64,000 nucleotides of DNA from Serinus canaria (Eukaryota; Chordata; Aves; Passeriformes; Fringillidae). Positions 19,511 through 32,300 of the stretch are shown here, one piece after another. The notes under the pieces are model-generated. The model saw only the letters and a program-made list of their open reading frames with translations, did no database searches and was not told the origin of the DNA. The position numbers were made by a program, and so were the translations under genes. Position 1 is the first letter of the stretch. The number at the start of each line of letters is the position of its first letter. Location: the NCBI RefSeq assembly GCF_022539315.1, contig NC_066333.1:12553001-12617000 (forward strand), written 5' to 3'.

Positions 19511-22500
19511 GAGGGTGCCCTCATAACTGGGGTCACAAGGGTTTCGTCCCTGCATTTTTCTGAAATGCAGGAAAAAAAGCATTTTTCTGTGCCACCGCAG
19601 ACACGGCTGCTCATGGCAGGGTGAAGGGTGAATATCCCTGAAACTGCATCCCCAGGTCGAGCCCCAGCAATAAAATCCTGCTCTCTCCCAGCTGCAAAGC
19701 CTTTCCTCTTCAGGCACACTGTGTTTCTGCAGCCATGTCAGCACACAGGCCTGCGGACAATGGGAGGACTGTGTCAATAAATAAGAAGAATTTGCAGTTC
19801 AGGAGCCTGGAGCGGAGCTGCACAGGACAGCACAGCGTGCTGCAGTGCTGGTGGGTGGCTGCTGTGGAGTGCAAGGCTCCACAGAACAGATGGGTTTCAG
19901 AAAGGATCTCAAGAGAAGAGAGGATGAGAGCTTTGCTTGTATTGAAACTATCTGTTCTGTCTCAACAGCACGGCCAGCTCCAGGGCTCTACACTGCCTGT
20001 AGTTCTTGTTTCATAAATCCAGCCCCTCTCTGAATGCTTTGGAGAAGAATAGTTTCTCAGAACACAATCTCAATGTTTATTGCTGCTCCAAAGCAGTTTG
20101 CTGTGTGTTTTCTGTGACTGTTTGCACACCAACACCACCAGAGCAGAGCACACTACAACTTTGTCCATTTTCTTTCTGAATAATAATAAAATCCCAGGAG
20201 TTAATTCTGGTCTCAGCAAAGGAGAGGTCAGTGGCAGCTCTGGGCTCTGCACAGGGACACTGTGTCTGTCTGGGAGATCCATCAGAGCCTCTCTGAGACA
20301 GAGACCAGGGAGCTGCTCTCCTGTGACAGATGTGTTGCTGCTGCTGGACATCCAAAAATCCTGGGCAAGTGCAGAAAAGAGCAGGAGGTCACTTAATGAG
20401 GCATGGAATCATTAGGACTGGCAGTTGTATATGCACAGCCTGGCTGTCTGCTGCCCCCCAATCTCAGTGGGAGGTTTTGTTTGGAAGCAGGAAGGAACAA
20501 TATGATAAACACCCAGTGATATATGCTCAGTGAAAAAGGGGCAAACAGCCAGGCTGGAGACACCTTAATGTGGAGATGGTTTATAAGAAAAAGACATTAG
20601 CTCTGTCCTGCTCATGGTAACTAAAACAAAGGGGAGAAGGTACAGCTTTTGGAAACAGCTCAAGGAAAGGCTTCTGCACAGACACACATATTTACTAACA
20701 CATCTCAAAATGTTTTGGTGTCTACACTAAATATAAGATAAACTGAAAAGAGGCATGCTGCAAAATACTAAAAAAAATGCACAGATCTCAACAGTGTGTT
20801 CTGCAGTCCTGAAACACAAGCATGGGGTGTGGAGATGTGAACCCCAATTCCAGATGTCTCAGGGATGTGTTGTTTAAAAATAAACCTAAATTACTGGCAC
20901 ACTTTATCTACTACATTTGTGCTCTGTCTGAACCCCTGTTCCATCTCTCAGCCTGTCTCTAAGTAGATAAACTCTTATTTTCCATTTGCAATTTTCCCAC
21001 AGGCAGAGAGTGCTGCTCTGGTTTTGTGTTATTTGTGTTATTGCAGTCACTGTTTATCATCAGTAAAAGGAAAGCTGGGAGTTGAGCTGAGAGCTATTGA
21101 AGAGGCAGTAGGTATAATGTCACCAGGAGATGCATTTGAATTCCTGTGAGGCAAAGACTTTTCCATAATGACCATCCTCTATAATTTGTCAGAAAGGTTT
21201 GTCATGTTTTTATCAGAATGAGTATTATGTAGTAACACAGGGGGTACTCTTTGTCAAAGTATCTATTATAAACCTCTTAGATAACAATTTCCCTTCCATA
21301 ATTTGACTTTATGAAGTCAAAATCTCTCTTGGTTTGACAGTGCTGTAGGAACAGTGACAAAACTGAAGTGTGCTCTAATGTGCAATTTCTGTAACCAGAA
21401 ATCCAGGATGCAGAGTTGTTCAGGCTGTGCTTTGCTGAGAGCCCAAGCTAAATGCAACCACTGCTGCCTGTGAGACTGCAGTGAGCTGCTTTAGGAGTTA
21501 AATCCATTTGCAGGGATAAATGAGATCAGTAATTCAATAACAGCTTGGGAGAATGCCTTAGCCAACCTACAAGGATGTTTTGATGATGAAGAAATCTTAG
21601 AAGTCTGCTAAGTTTTCTAAATTGCATGAGAGCAGATTCATTACATGTTTTTAGAATTATTTAATCTACAAATAATTCAGGGATTGTGAATGTGCTGGCA
21701 CCAAAATTTAATGCCTTCTAATGGACACGTAGGAAGTGGTTCCTGTGTGAGAGTGGGAGGCAATTTCTTCTTCGTGCTGGAAGCTGTGTCATTTAGCATT
21801 ATTACAGATGTAGTAATGTCATGCATATAAATGTAATGAGATGAGCTGTGAACTGATCATGAACCTCATTTAGAACAGAAGCTAAGGCAAATTTTTTCAT
21901 ATTATAGTAAATTAAGGGCATGGCATGTGAACTAGTTTTAAGTAGCCCTGTTCTTTAGTACATTGGCTTTTTCACATCATGTTCCGAGTGTTTGAATCAT
22001 GAAGATGAGATGATGGAGCTAGTTGATAAGTTGAATAAGAATAAAAATGATATCAGGAAAGGAATATCCATATGCAGTTGATAAACATACTTAGTGAAGT
22101 TCTGGGTCACAGTCAGCTTTCAGGGACCTCTTTCTTCTCAAGCAAAACCAGTAGAAAGTCATTAACTCTTGGTATCTTCTATTCAAATGGGAGAAGTCTG
22201 CAGTGCTAGGATTGCTAAATCCAGTGAAATCCAGCCCAGGCATTTCCATCTTTGAGAGGACTTCAGGCAAGAAAAATTTCTCAACAGGACAGCAAAGAAG
22301 GAATTACTTGTTTATTTTACCTGGAAATCCTCGAAGAACGGGGGCTGTGTGGGCCTGTCCTGGAGCTGTGGGAATCCGTGATTGTCCAAGGGGAACTGTG
22401 GGTTCTACTCAAATCCTCCTCAGTCGGGCAATTTATGTGATGACTTGTGGGATCCTCTGCACAAGGGGGGATTTCCCCTACTCAGCAGGTCTTGCACTTT

Positions 22501-22659
22501 AACCCCTTAGTCTGGCTGGGCAAAAAGAGGTGTAAAGTCAAACCAGAAGAAAATAGAAGGGTATAAAATGAAAGTATTCCTATTGCTCATGTGGATGGGT
22601 TTTGCTGTTGATTCCCTGAGCGTGTGTGTGAGGGAGCAGACTGGTGCTGCTGAGCAGTG
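19511..22659. other. Intergenic, no gene recognised
   Basis: Moderately AT-rich single-copy sequence. Open frames are short and show no domain I can name. From about 20550 to 22200 I saw no transposon signature or tandem repeat; such a stretch could hold regulatory DNA for the flanking genes, but nothing in the sequence proves it. Confidence 0.5.
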
Positions 22660-22779
22660 AGGCTTGCTCCCTTTCTGGGGAGGAAGCAGAATTCTTTCAG
22701 CATCTTTGTCCTTTTGTCACCGAAGCTGCGGGAAATATAAAAACCCTCCAGCGATATTTTTAGTGTTAAAGAATCAAAG

Positions 22780-23200
22780 CATTACTTTATTTCTGGCCAG
22801 GATGTTGTTCAGGCCAGGATGTATCACAGAAATAATTTCATCTACACATAGCCTGGGTGTGCAGAGAAAATCATTCCGTGACACACGGATTTTACTGGAT
22901 TTTTCACCAGTTTTACGCAGTCAAACCCACAGAGATTCATCGGTTCAACGTTCATTTGTTGCAAGTCACTTAGTTCTTAATATTTGGTTTCCTATTGGTT
23001 ACAGATCGCTTCTGATGCTAATTTGGTCCTCATTCTTATCTCTTCTTCCCAGATCAGGTGTCTCCCACCACCCAGGGCTGTTGTTTGAAGTTGATGGTTC
23101 GTTAATTGCCGTTGATGGATGTCATCCTTTGAGTGTCTTCTGTGCTACTCTCGGTCTGTTGAGACAATGCCCATGGAAAGAAACTCTAATTCCCTTCCCC
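22780..23200. mobile_element. Possible interspersed repeat (LTR-like), unclassified
   Basis: The block at 22780-23200 differs in character from its surroundings and reads through a 204-codon open frame with no recognisable domain. Words such as GGTTCAACGTTCATTTGTTG and a TATTGG box remind me of avian solo LTRs, but I cannot define TG...CA ends or target-site duplications. It may instead be ordinary intergenic DNA. Confidence 0.25.
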
Positions 23201-23204
23201 CGGG

Positions 23205-23320
23205 ACAAAAGCAAACAGAGGCTGGACTTGATGATACCAAAAGTTTTTTCCAACCTAGTTCATTCTGTGATTCTGTAAAAACTGACTGAAGTTATAAAAA
23301 AAAAAAAAAAAAAAAAAACT
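23205..23320 (+). mobile_element. CR1 3' end followed by A-run
   Basis: 23217-23276 is a sense CR1 3' terminus: GAGGCTGGACTTGATGAT, then TTTTTTCCAACCTAGTTC and ATTCTGTGATTCTGT. A run of more than 20 A follows at about 23297-23318. CR1 normally ends in short ATTCTGTG-type repeats and not in poly(A), so the A-run is separate or secondary. Confidence 0.7.
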
Positions 23321-24379
23321 TGGTATATTTTCCAACGCCTTGGTTGACACAAGGCAGCAGCATTAATTCTCCTCTCCACAAGATCCTCGCCAGTGATCCT
23401 CTGATGAGATGTTTTTCCATTTGGCTGGTGTGATGTGCAGCCTTTTGGGTATGTGTGAGTGCAAATCACATCCTGCCGGGTGTGGGATTGATAGCCCGGC
23501 AGAGCAGGGAGGTTATTTCCTCACGGAGCAGCTGAACGACAGGAGTGACAGCAGAAGCCTCTTCCTTGGCACCCACCGTGTGTCACCCTAAAGGAGTGGC
23601 TCAGCTCCTTCTGCCCTGGCTCCGGCAGCTCTGGGGGCACACAAAACTCCCTTCACAGAAGCACTGCAGCTCTCACCTTGCTGAAACCATTCACCTGGGG
23701 TACGAGGGAGGAGCAAAAGCTGCTGTACCCACTGCTGGTTTGTCATGGAGCCATTCCCCACTGGAACACAGGCTTTAACATAAACTCATCTCTTTTGGTA
23801 TCCAGCAAAGTTTGCATTGTCTTCATGTCTATGAAGAATTTATCATCTTCTACCCTTAGATTGATATTTATGTTGCGCTGAAGTGCAAACAGTCACTCCT
23901 GTACCTGGGGTTTGGCATTTGGAGAAGATTTTTGATGGTTATTTATTTATCATTCAGTGCAGCCCACTCTGAGGTGAGGTGTCTGCTCCAGACAGGCACC
24001 TCTAGAAAAAAGCTTTCAAACTTGGAGTAGCCCAGCAAAAGTGCAGTGTCTTGTGCTGATTACTAAACACAGAGAGGCTGCAAATGATGCTGTGCTGAGT
24101 TCTGTTTGACATCTGCTGCCACTAACACAGGCAAAGTGGTGTTTTGTGAACTGAAAAATGACGGAGCCAAGTTTGGAAGCTGAGTGTTTAAACTGGGGTG
24201 TTGGGGTGTTTCACACCTCATTTGATTCCCATGGACTTTTAAATTTGCACTGAGATTCTTCTTTACATTTAAAAGTTTCTTATTTAGATTTCATTTTTGA
24301 TTCCTCACACTACTGATGATAATTTAGCTTCATGAGAACTTAAGAAAAATTAGGCAAGAAATGATCCAGGCAGTTAGGG
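23321..24379. other. Intergenic, no gene recognised
   Basis: Single-copy sequence between CR1 fragments. I see no coding exon with splice borders and no tandem repeat. Confidence 0.5.
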
Positions 24380-24497
24380 AAGAGATTGTCCAGGTTGGAT
24401 GGGGCTTGGGGCATCCTGGGACAGTGGTAGGTGTCCCTGCCCATGGTGGGACTGGATGATCTTGAAAGTCCCCTCCAACACAAACCATTCCATGTGG
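24380..24497 (+). mobile_element. CR1 3' fragment, sense
   Basis: Contains CAGGTTGGATGGGGCTTGG, GACAGTGGTAGGTGTCCCTG and GATCTTGAAAGTCCCCTCCA, ending CAAACCATTCCATG. This is the typical 3' end of avian CR1 on the plus strand. Confidence 0.85.
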
Positions 24498-25170
24498 TTT
24501 GAATGTTTTTGGAAATGTTCAGCAATTTTAAATTGTTTTCCAAGTATAAGAGCCAGTTGTCCTCTTCCCCTTCAGGCTGGAAAGCTGTGTAAATAGTTGA
24601 TAACATGCTCTTGTAGCAGCCCATAACTCGCATTCCCAAGGGCAGATTTTGCTGCCCTTTGCTCCTCACCAATATTGCTGTAAAGCCAATTGTCAGTCCA
24701 TTTAGATGGAACAAGTAACAGCCAAGGCCACATTCCCTCTTTTCCACCTCTCACTGCATAATGCCATAATGAGATTCTGGTCAAACGGTTCAGTGCAAGG
24801 CAATATTCAATCTGTACTCGGAAAAGGCTGCTGTGAATTGCTGGGCACGGTGATTAGCCCCTGTTTGTCCGAGGTTACTGGAAATTGTCACATCTTGCAG
24901 GTGCTGCGATGGGACACGGCCTTGGGGAGGAGTGACGCACTTGCTGTGCTGTGCTCGAAGGGACAGTGCCTGGAGCTCTGGGACAGACACCTTTGCTTTG
25001 CACAGCAGGTCCTGGTGGCACTGGCCAGAAGGAAAATCCCACCTTGAACAGCCCCACAGCAGGAGAAAGGGACCAAGGGGTCCTCAAACCCCGCAGGCCC
25101 TAGGCTCTGCAGAAGGACAAACAGGGGAGGTCCCATGCTTGCACCTTATCTCTGTTCTTGCATCTGGCAG

Positions 25171-25390
25171 AGGGTTAGATGGGATATCAGAAAAAAATCT
25201 GGCCTGGGAGGGAGGTGAAGCCCTGGCACAGGTGCCCAGAGCAGCTGTGGCTGCCCCTGGATCCCTGGCAGTGTCCCAGGCCAGGTTGGACACTGGGCTT
25301 GGAGCAGCCTGGGACAGTGGGAGGTGTCCCTGCCATGGCAGGGGTGGTCTTTAAGTTCCAGCCCAAACCATTCCATGTTTCTCTGACTCT
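25171..25390 (+). mobile_element. CR1 3' fragment, sense
   Basis: Contains CCCTGGCACAGGTGCCCAGA, CCCTGGATCCCTGGCAGTG, CAGCCTGGGACAGTGGGAGG and CAGCCCAAACCATTCCATG in the expected order. It is 5'-truncated with no reverse-transcriptase frame. Confidence 0.9.
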
Positions 25391-26611
25391 GTGTCCTGAC
25401 ACCAGCAGGAGAGGTGCCTTCTTTAGGTGTCTTCTGCTCTCCTTTTCAGCCAGAATTTGAGATACACCAAAAATTGTAACTACTTGGATGACCAGACTTT
25501 AAATAGTGATAATATTGCATCTGTACAGGCATTTCACAGATATGAGTAGCCAATAATGAGCCCATGGCTAAGGAACAATGTCAATTGTATAAACAGCTTT
25601 TTGGGCTGCTGATATTTCTAGCATTTAACAATGGTGAACATTCTGTTAAAGCATCTAACCTATTGTTTGTAAAAGATTTATGCCATGTTTATGCCATGTG
25701 TGAATTGGTGAAGTAGAACCACTATAAATATAATCATTGTGTCTGAGGTTGTTTGCTTTGAGATCTTAGAAAATGAGGAACCTTTTCTGGGGCTCTGGTC
25801 ATGTGGTGCCCTGTTCCCAGCTGTGTTATAGTGCCAGGAGTGCCTGGTTCTGACCTTGCTTTATGGTGGTGCTGATTGCATGATCTCAGGAGGAGGAGAG
25901 AGCCTGTTCTGTGGCTCTGGGAGTGTGCCCACCTGTGACTCGCTGTGTTCTCTGGGACACTGGCACAGGTGCCCATCCCTCACGTTGGGTGTGAGCAGAG
26001 ATGCTCTGTGTGTATCAGTGAAATTCTTTAACACACCTGACAGCTGGCACATCCTTTAACATATCTGAACAGGCACTGCAGGAACTTGCTGGAGACCAGG
26101 CTCCAGTCAGGAAGACGTTGCCAAATCCCCTGGCCCAGCAGGGAGGAGGAGTGGAGGGATGTTGCCAACCTGCTGATGGTATTTCTGCCCTGCCAGGCAC
26201 ATGCCTTACATCCTTCAGTCAATGGATGGCACTGCTGGCTTTCCACAGCTGGGCTGGTTTGGGGAGCTGAATTCTGAAGTGCATTTCTGACTCACTGCTT
26301 GCTGTAAAACCAGCTGGTGGCAAGGGGCTCCTTCAGCAGCCGTGGTGCAGCCAGCTCCTGGAGCAGGGCTGGGCACAGGCCTTGGGGTCTGCCAGGGGTG
26401 AAAGTGGTCCCAGCACCCCTCACTGCCCAGTCCTTGTGGGGAGCCAGGCTTGCTGTGCCTCAGCTGGCTGTGCACAGACCAGAGGGGGCTCTTGCTGGAT
26501 GAGAAGGCCCAAAGCACATTTTGCTGATGGGAGCTCAACCTGCTTGGGCTCAGCCTGGAGCCACTGCCAAGTATGAGCAGATCTGCTGGGGATATCATGG
26601 AATCCCATCAG
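25391..26611. other. Intergenic, no gene recognised
   Basis: No exon, RNA gene or tandem array recognised. The GC-richer part (26050-26600) has several short open frames on both strands with no domain. Confidence 0.5.
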
Positions 26612-26825
26612 AAATCATGGAATGGTTTGGGTTGGAAGGGACCTTAAAGACCAGCCCATCCCACCCCTGCCATGGCATGGACACCTTCCACTGTCCCAGG
26701 TGCTCCAAGTCCTGTCCAGCCTGGCCTTGGGCACTGCCAGGGATCCAGGGGAAGCCCCAGCTGCTCTGGGCACCTGTGCCAGGGCTCAGCACCCTCACAA
26801 TGAGGAATTTTTTCCCAATATCCCA
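26612..26825 (-). mobile_element. CR1 3' fragment, antisense
   Basis: Starts TCATGGAATGGTTTGGGTTG and continues with GAAGGGACCTTAAAGACCAG, CCTTCCACTGTCCCAGG and GGCACTGCCAGGGATCCAGG, then TTTTTTCCCAATATCCC. It is the reverse complement of a CR1 3' end. An ATTATT-rich stretch with a small inverted repeat (AATAATGAG/CTCATTATT) follows. Confidence 0.92.
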
Positions 26826-29144
26826 TTATTCATTATTTCCTATTAATAATGAGTAACACATTCCTCATTATTTGTTATCCTATGGGATAGGGCATGAGAA
26901 CTCACTTATTATTCATGGATTTAGCAAATTTATTGGTTTGTCACAGACTGCTCGCTTGAGCTCGCTGAGGCAAATTCTTAATTACACCATTGTGATCCCA
27001 GAGTTGGTAAAATGGGCAAGAAGAGCAAGGACATAGAGTAAGGTGAATTTAAAAGGGAAATCAGAAAGGAGAGCTGAAAAAATGAGAGCTATAGGACCTT
27101 GAATGTTGTACAAAACTTATTAAGCATTCAAGGCAAAGAAGAAACAGAAGAACTGGAAGGGAAGGTTATAAGCAAAGCTGTCTGTGAACTGATCTTTTTC
27201 CAGAAGCCTGGATAAGCCCTAAAAAACAACCCAATTCCAAAGGATCCTAAAGAAACAACCTGAAACCACGCTTGGTTTAGCTGGGAGCAGCTCAGTGACA
27301 TGAGTAGTGTTGCAATTATAAAATGGGTGTAAATCAGAGTGATCTGTGCCTTAATTACCAGTCTGACAGAGGAGAGGATCCAGTCCTGTGCAAACCCCAA
27401 GTGGTTTCTGTGGTGTCTCACCCCACAGACTAATTGGTCACTTGCCTTCTAGAAATGCTTTCAAGATAATTAAGAAAAATAATAAATTGGGAGAATATTT
27501 TGCTTCTAATTGGGTATCAGATGTATGAAACCCTTGAGAAACTGAAGGGTTTGCTAATAATCAGAAACCCTCAGCTTTCTCTGGTGCTGCCTGCTTTGTT
27601 CTGAGCCCTTTGTGGAATAATCAACTTTTAATGGATGTGACATTCACCACAGCTAACCAAGAAGCTTTGGTTTGGGAGAAGTTCTGCTGCTGCCAATGTG
27701 GGAACGAATTTTGCTGGCCTGAGAAGAAAGAATTCCTCATTTTTGGTGTTACAAAAACCAATTTTGCCTGTTATTTAAAAGCTTTCAGCTGCCTCTGACA
27801 GTAGTTCAGGAAAAGTGATGTACTGGAGAAAAAGGCCTAAAATGCACATTCTCTGCTTTAAACTTCTCTGGGCTAAGCAACTCTGTTTTTTGCTGGCTTG
27901 TGAAGTAAATAAACATCAGTGTGTCTCAATTGCTGGGAATGGACCTTAGGAATTCAGCTTATTGGTGCAGCCTTGGGGTTTGGAGTTCCTGGATGATGCT
28001 TGAACCCACAAACATCAGGCATGTGCTTCTAAGTGGTTTCCATGGAAATAACATTAAAAGCTATTTAAAGAATGGAAGAATAATGTACACCAAAATAATT
28101 GATTTGAAAATCTGGGGTGAGCCAGTTCAGACTCTGATGCAATGGGGCCCAGAGCTGTTTAATTCTGGTTTTGTGAGGGGTGAAGTATTTCTAAATGCTT
28201 GTGACAGGAAAACACTGTGCAGACAGAAGTTACATGAGTGTTTATAATTCTGTTTTATCTTCACTTCATTTGCAGAGGATCACTTCTGATGAACATGGCA
28301 GTCTTTTGTAAGCCAGGATTTAATATCAGTATTTAATTCTCAGCAAGCAGAAAGGGCTTGGGCTTAGTTCAGATTATTTCTTTTTTGTTTTCAGAATAAA
28401 CTCAAGAATTTAGGAGGAAATGATGAGCTCTTTGGTCCATTTTGAAGTTGAGGAGATGGCACTGAAGTGACAAACAGAGCATTCAGCACCCACAGAGACC
28501 CCAGAATAATAACCTGGCATGTAAACAGACAGTGAAAAAAGGAGGAAACCAGCCTGGAAAAACCCTCTGCTGAGCACCTCTGCCTTTCCTGGTCACTGCA
28601 GGGGCAGGGAAGGGAAAGAACAGGCTGGGAACGGGGGCAGAAGTGATTTGAGAAGCAGCAGAGGGTGGGAGGGGGCAGAAGTGATTTGAGAAGCAGCTGC
28701 CAGGGGATAGTGACTACAGAAAATGTCCATTATTGATGCAACAAGACTGGAACTGCCTGGGCTGGGTCCTTTTGAGCTGGGTCACTGTTGCTCCAGTGTG
28801 ACATCACCACCAGGGCTGGAGATGATGTAATTAACAGAAACTGGGCATGTTAATTAAGAGCCAGGTCAGCTGTCCTCTACTCTTAGTGACAGTGTCCTCC
28901 AGCTGTGATAGCTGAGTAGATTTCTCACCCACCAGTGGCAGACAGGAATTTTTAGCAGCTGATGGACCCCAGATCAATGACTTACATAAAGCAGCTCCTG
29001 AGTCATCTCCAGCAAGTGTACACATGTGAAATTGGGAAGGAATAGTCTGGAGCTTGTGCTGCTCTGGTATCACAGAGTGGGGAGGTTCAGAGGGCCCACA
29101 GTGGCTCCTCTGGTGCAGCTCTTTTCTCCATTCTCCCACAGCTC
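26826..29144. other. Intergenic, no gene recognised
   Basis: AT-rich single-copy sequence. At 28634-28698 a segment of about 40 bases (GGGGCAGAAGTGATTTGAGA) is tandemly duplicated. I see no coding exon. Confidence 0.5.
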
Positions 29145-29385
29145 CTCTTGGAACCAGATGTTCCCAGATGTCTCCCACAGTTTCCCTTGGAATAGGATTT
29201 CTCCCCAGCTGTCTGCACAGCTGTTTCTCCTGGTACCAGATATTGTCCCCAGCTGTCTGCACAGCTGTTTCTCCAGAACCAGATGTTCTCCCCAGGTGTC
29301 TCCCACAGTTTCCCTTGGAATAGAATTTCTCCTAAGCTGTCTGCACAGCTGTGTCTCCAGAACCAGATGTTGTCCCCAGATGCAG
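29145..29385. repeat. ~48-bp alternating minisatellite
   Basis: Two related unit types interleave: one with CAGCTGTCTGCACAGCTGTT and one with TGTCTCCCACAGTTTCCCTT, each closing with CCAGATGTTGTCCCC-like or AATAGGATTTCTCCCC-like ends. About five units. It creates open frames on both strands with repeated peptides; none is a gene. Confidence 0.85.
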
Positions 29386-32300
29386 AGGGGCAGCCCTGGC
29401 TCCCCCATGCCACTCCTGCCTGCTCCTCTGAACTGTTCTGCACAGAGCAGCTCCAGCAGCCAGGAATTGGAATTTCCCTCCTTTCAGAAAGTTTCCCTTT
29501 TAGGCTGGAACAGATAGAAAATGTGACCCTGGGAGCACATGGCAACATTTGCCTCTGCCCGCGTTCCAAACACAGCCCGACCTTGCAGCAAACCACGGTG
29601 TAAGCAAGAAATGCTTAAAAAACCTTGGGACTGTTCAGATTTTCAGTTGAAGGAATGAGGGGATAATTAGTTCACAGGAAATCCTTCAGTGGACAGTGCC
29701 AATCCAATTGAAATTTTAAGCTGTATATTCATGCTCAGCAGTAGATTTAATTTTTTTTTTTAAATGGTGTAAAATGCCAGCTAGAAAAGTGGTTTCCATC
29801 TAGGTTAACAATAGGGGTTCTTGCATAAGCCACTGGAGCTTTCAAAAAATGCTTAAAAATAATTCCCTGCAAACTTTAAATGGAGTGGAATGAAGACAAA
29901 ATTTGGAATAATTTCTGTGGGGACCTACATTATATTTAGTGGGTTGGTATCAACATCTGAATTCAATTTCTATAGCAGCAGCCATAGGTGCTCACAAATT
30001 AGGGTCTATATTACATGCTTTTATTTTAGTTACTACAAATGCTTCAAATGAATGAAGGGGCCTTTATTTTTAGGAAAAAAATTCCTAATGTTAACTTAAA
30101 AACCTCACCTCATCCAGCTTTTTATTTCCTGCTGTAGAATACCAGGGACCAACTCTACATTTTTCTTCTGTAGCTGAAGCATTTGTGTATTAGAAAGGTC
30201 AAGAATGTCCAATATTCAACTTTTTGGACATTTTTTGAAGATCATGGAACATTACCAACTGTTTTTCTCTTCTAAATAAACAATTTTCCTCTAAACATGC
30301 AGGTTGTACATTTCATAAAGGTTACAGAGTTTGTGACATTCCCATTCTCATATCTTTGTTAATGAAAGGACCTGAAGGTTGAACATTTGAATGCTCAGAG
30401 GTTGGCAACTAGAAAACCACCCCAGATGAATAACCTGCAATGAATACTGATTCTACTTTGGGGTTTTTGGGGGCTTCTTGGGGTGTGTGAGCACAGGAAA
30501 AAAATCTGATTAACAGATTTGTCTCTGATTTGCAAACAATTCAGATTTCTTCTTCACTTTCTTTCTTAAACTACAGTGTAAGAGTAGTGTGAGCTCTGAG
30601 GCTCAGAAGAATTGTACCTCGGAAGAATTTAATTGTACCTCAGAAGAATTTGCTGGCTTTTTGAACATTTCTTGAAGCACATAAGATAAAAAGAATTCTG
30701 GTGCTGAGCAAGTACTTCAAAGCTGTATTTGGGGCTCTGTAAAAAACCCAAACAACTCTTGTCCTCTGTTGCAGAAAAGTTTGAATGTAGCTGTTTCCAC
30801 ATTCACATGAAATTTTATTTTTATTGAAGAATAAATCCTTTTGTAATGTGCTTTTTAACGAGCACTGTGGGCTGCTGTGGTGCTGACTTGTGTCACCTGC
30901 TGGCTGCACATGGGGGTGTGGGACAGCTCCTTGCTGGCCAGCTGCTCCCGAGCATTAATCCAATATGCAGATCCTGAGCCTTAATGAAGGACTAATTAAT
31001 GATCTGGCAGAGCCTCAGCAGCCTGGTGCACCTTCAGGCTGCCACTGTCACACTGGGTTACCTCCTGAGCTCCTGGCTCAGCTCAGGAACTCTCCTGGCT
31101 TGGAATGTCAAGAGGAAAAACATCCAATTCCTTTGAATTCCCCTTGGAGTTCAGGGCCAGCTTCAGAAGGGGCACTTGCTAATGACCTGGAGGTGATTCA
31201 TCCATTATCAGGTAATCTGAATTTAGCTGAAGGGATTTAAATTCATTGAAGACAAAAACCTCATCTCCTTTAACAGAGAGCTGCCCATAGAAATGAGCAA
31301 AGAATTTGAAGTTAACAGAATGCTTTCAAAATGGAAAACCCTGGCTGGCTTTGGACTGCCCAGTGGAAGCAAAGCTGAAGGAAATCTGATTTCCCGTGGC
31401 TTTAGATGGGCTTTCTGGGGTTCTGAGGAAGGCAGAGAAGAGACTCCCACCTGGATATTCTGTGCATCTGGAATATCCCCAGGGAGGGAGCAGGCTGAGT
31501 GCCCCATCCTGCAGCTCTGCTGGCAGCAAAGCTCACATTAAATCCTGGCTTTCCCGTGAAGAAGTCATAGTCTGGCAGGGTATTAACCAGTAAATAAATC
31601 ATCTCTTAGTTTTACAAAGCTGACATTTACTGCATGAGCAGTTCCATGTCTTATTTTATGTCCCTGGATGAGAATGGAGCCTGGAAAGTGCTCTTCAACA
31701 CAGCTCTACTGTCCAATGGAATACTTACAATTGTAGTTACTTTTGTATGTATAAGAGTACATGGATGACACAAGCTTTTGCAAGAGCCAGTGAATATTTC
31801 AAATTTTGTTTTGTTTTTCCATGCCTTGACATCTCTCTTTCAGAGGGCTCTGAGTCACCCTGAGTCTGCAGTTAAGTGTTGCTGATGAATTCTCCCCTCT
31901 ATCACTCATAGGTCATTTGTTTCTTTGTCTCTTGTGTTTGATTTTCATCTGGCAGTGATGAAACCTTGCACGAGCTCCCCAGGGTGGCTGCCCCAGCCTC
32001 CAAACTAACACAGGATTTTTCTCCCTTCACATATTTCTGCCATTTTTGAATTTAAGCAGCTGTATCACACACAGAGCTGGGATTGAGCTGCCCAGTGATA
32101 ACTCCCTGCCTCCTCCACATCCATCCTTTGTTCCCTTCTTCCATTTTCTGTGCTCCTGTGGCTTTGTACCCTGGGGTGACAGAACTGACCTCTGCAAGTT
32201 GCCCGTTCTGGAAGAGTCCTTATAAATCCTTTGTGTGACTAAAGAGAAATTCCTGCCACGGAGCCCTTGATTACTTTTTTGTGTGCAGAGAGCAGCAGCC

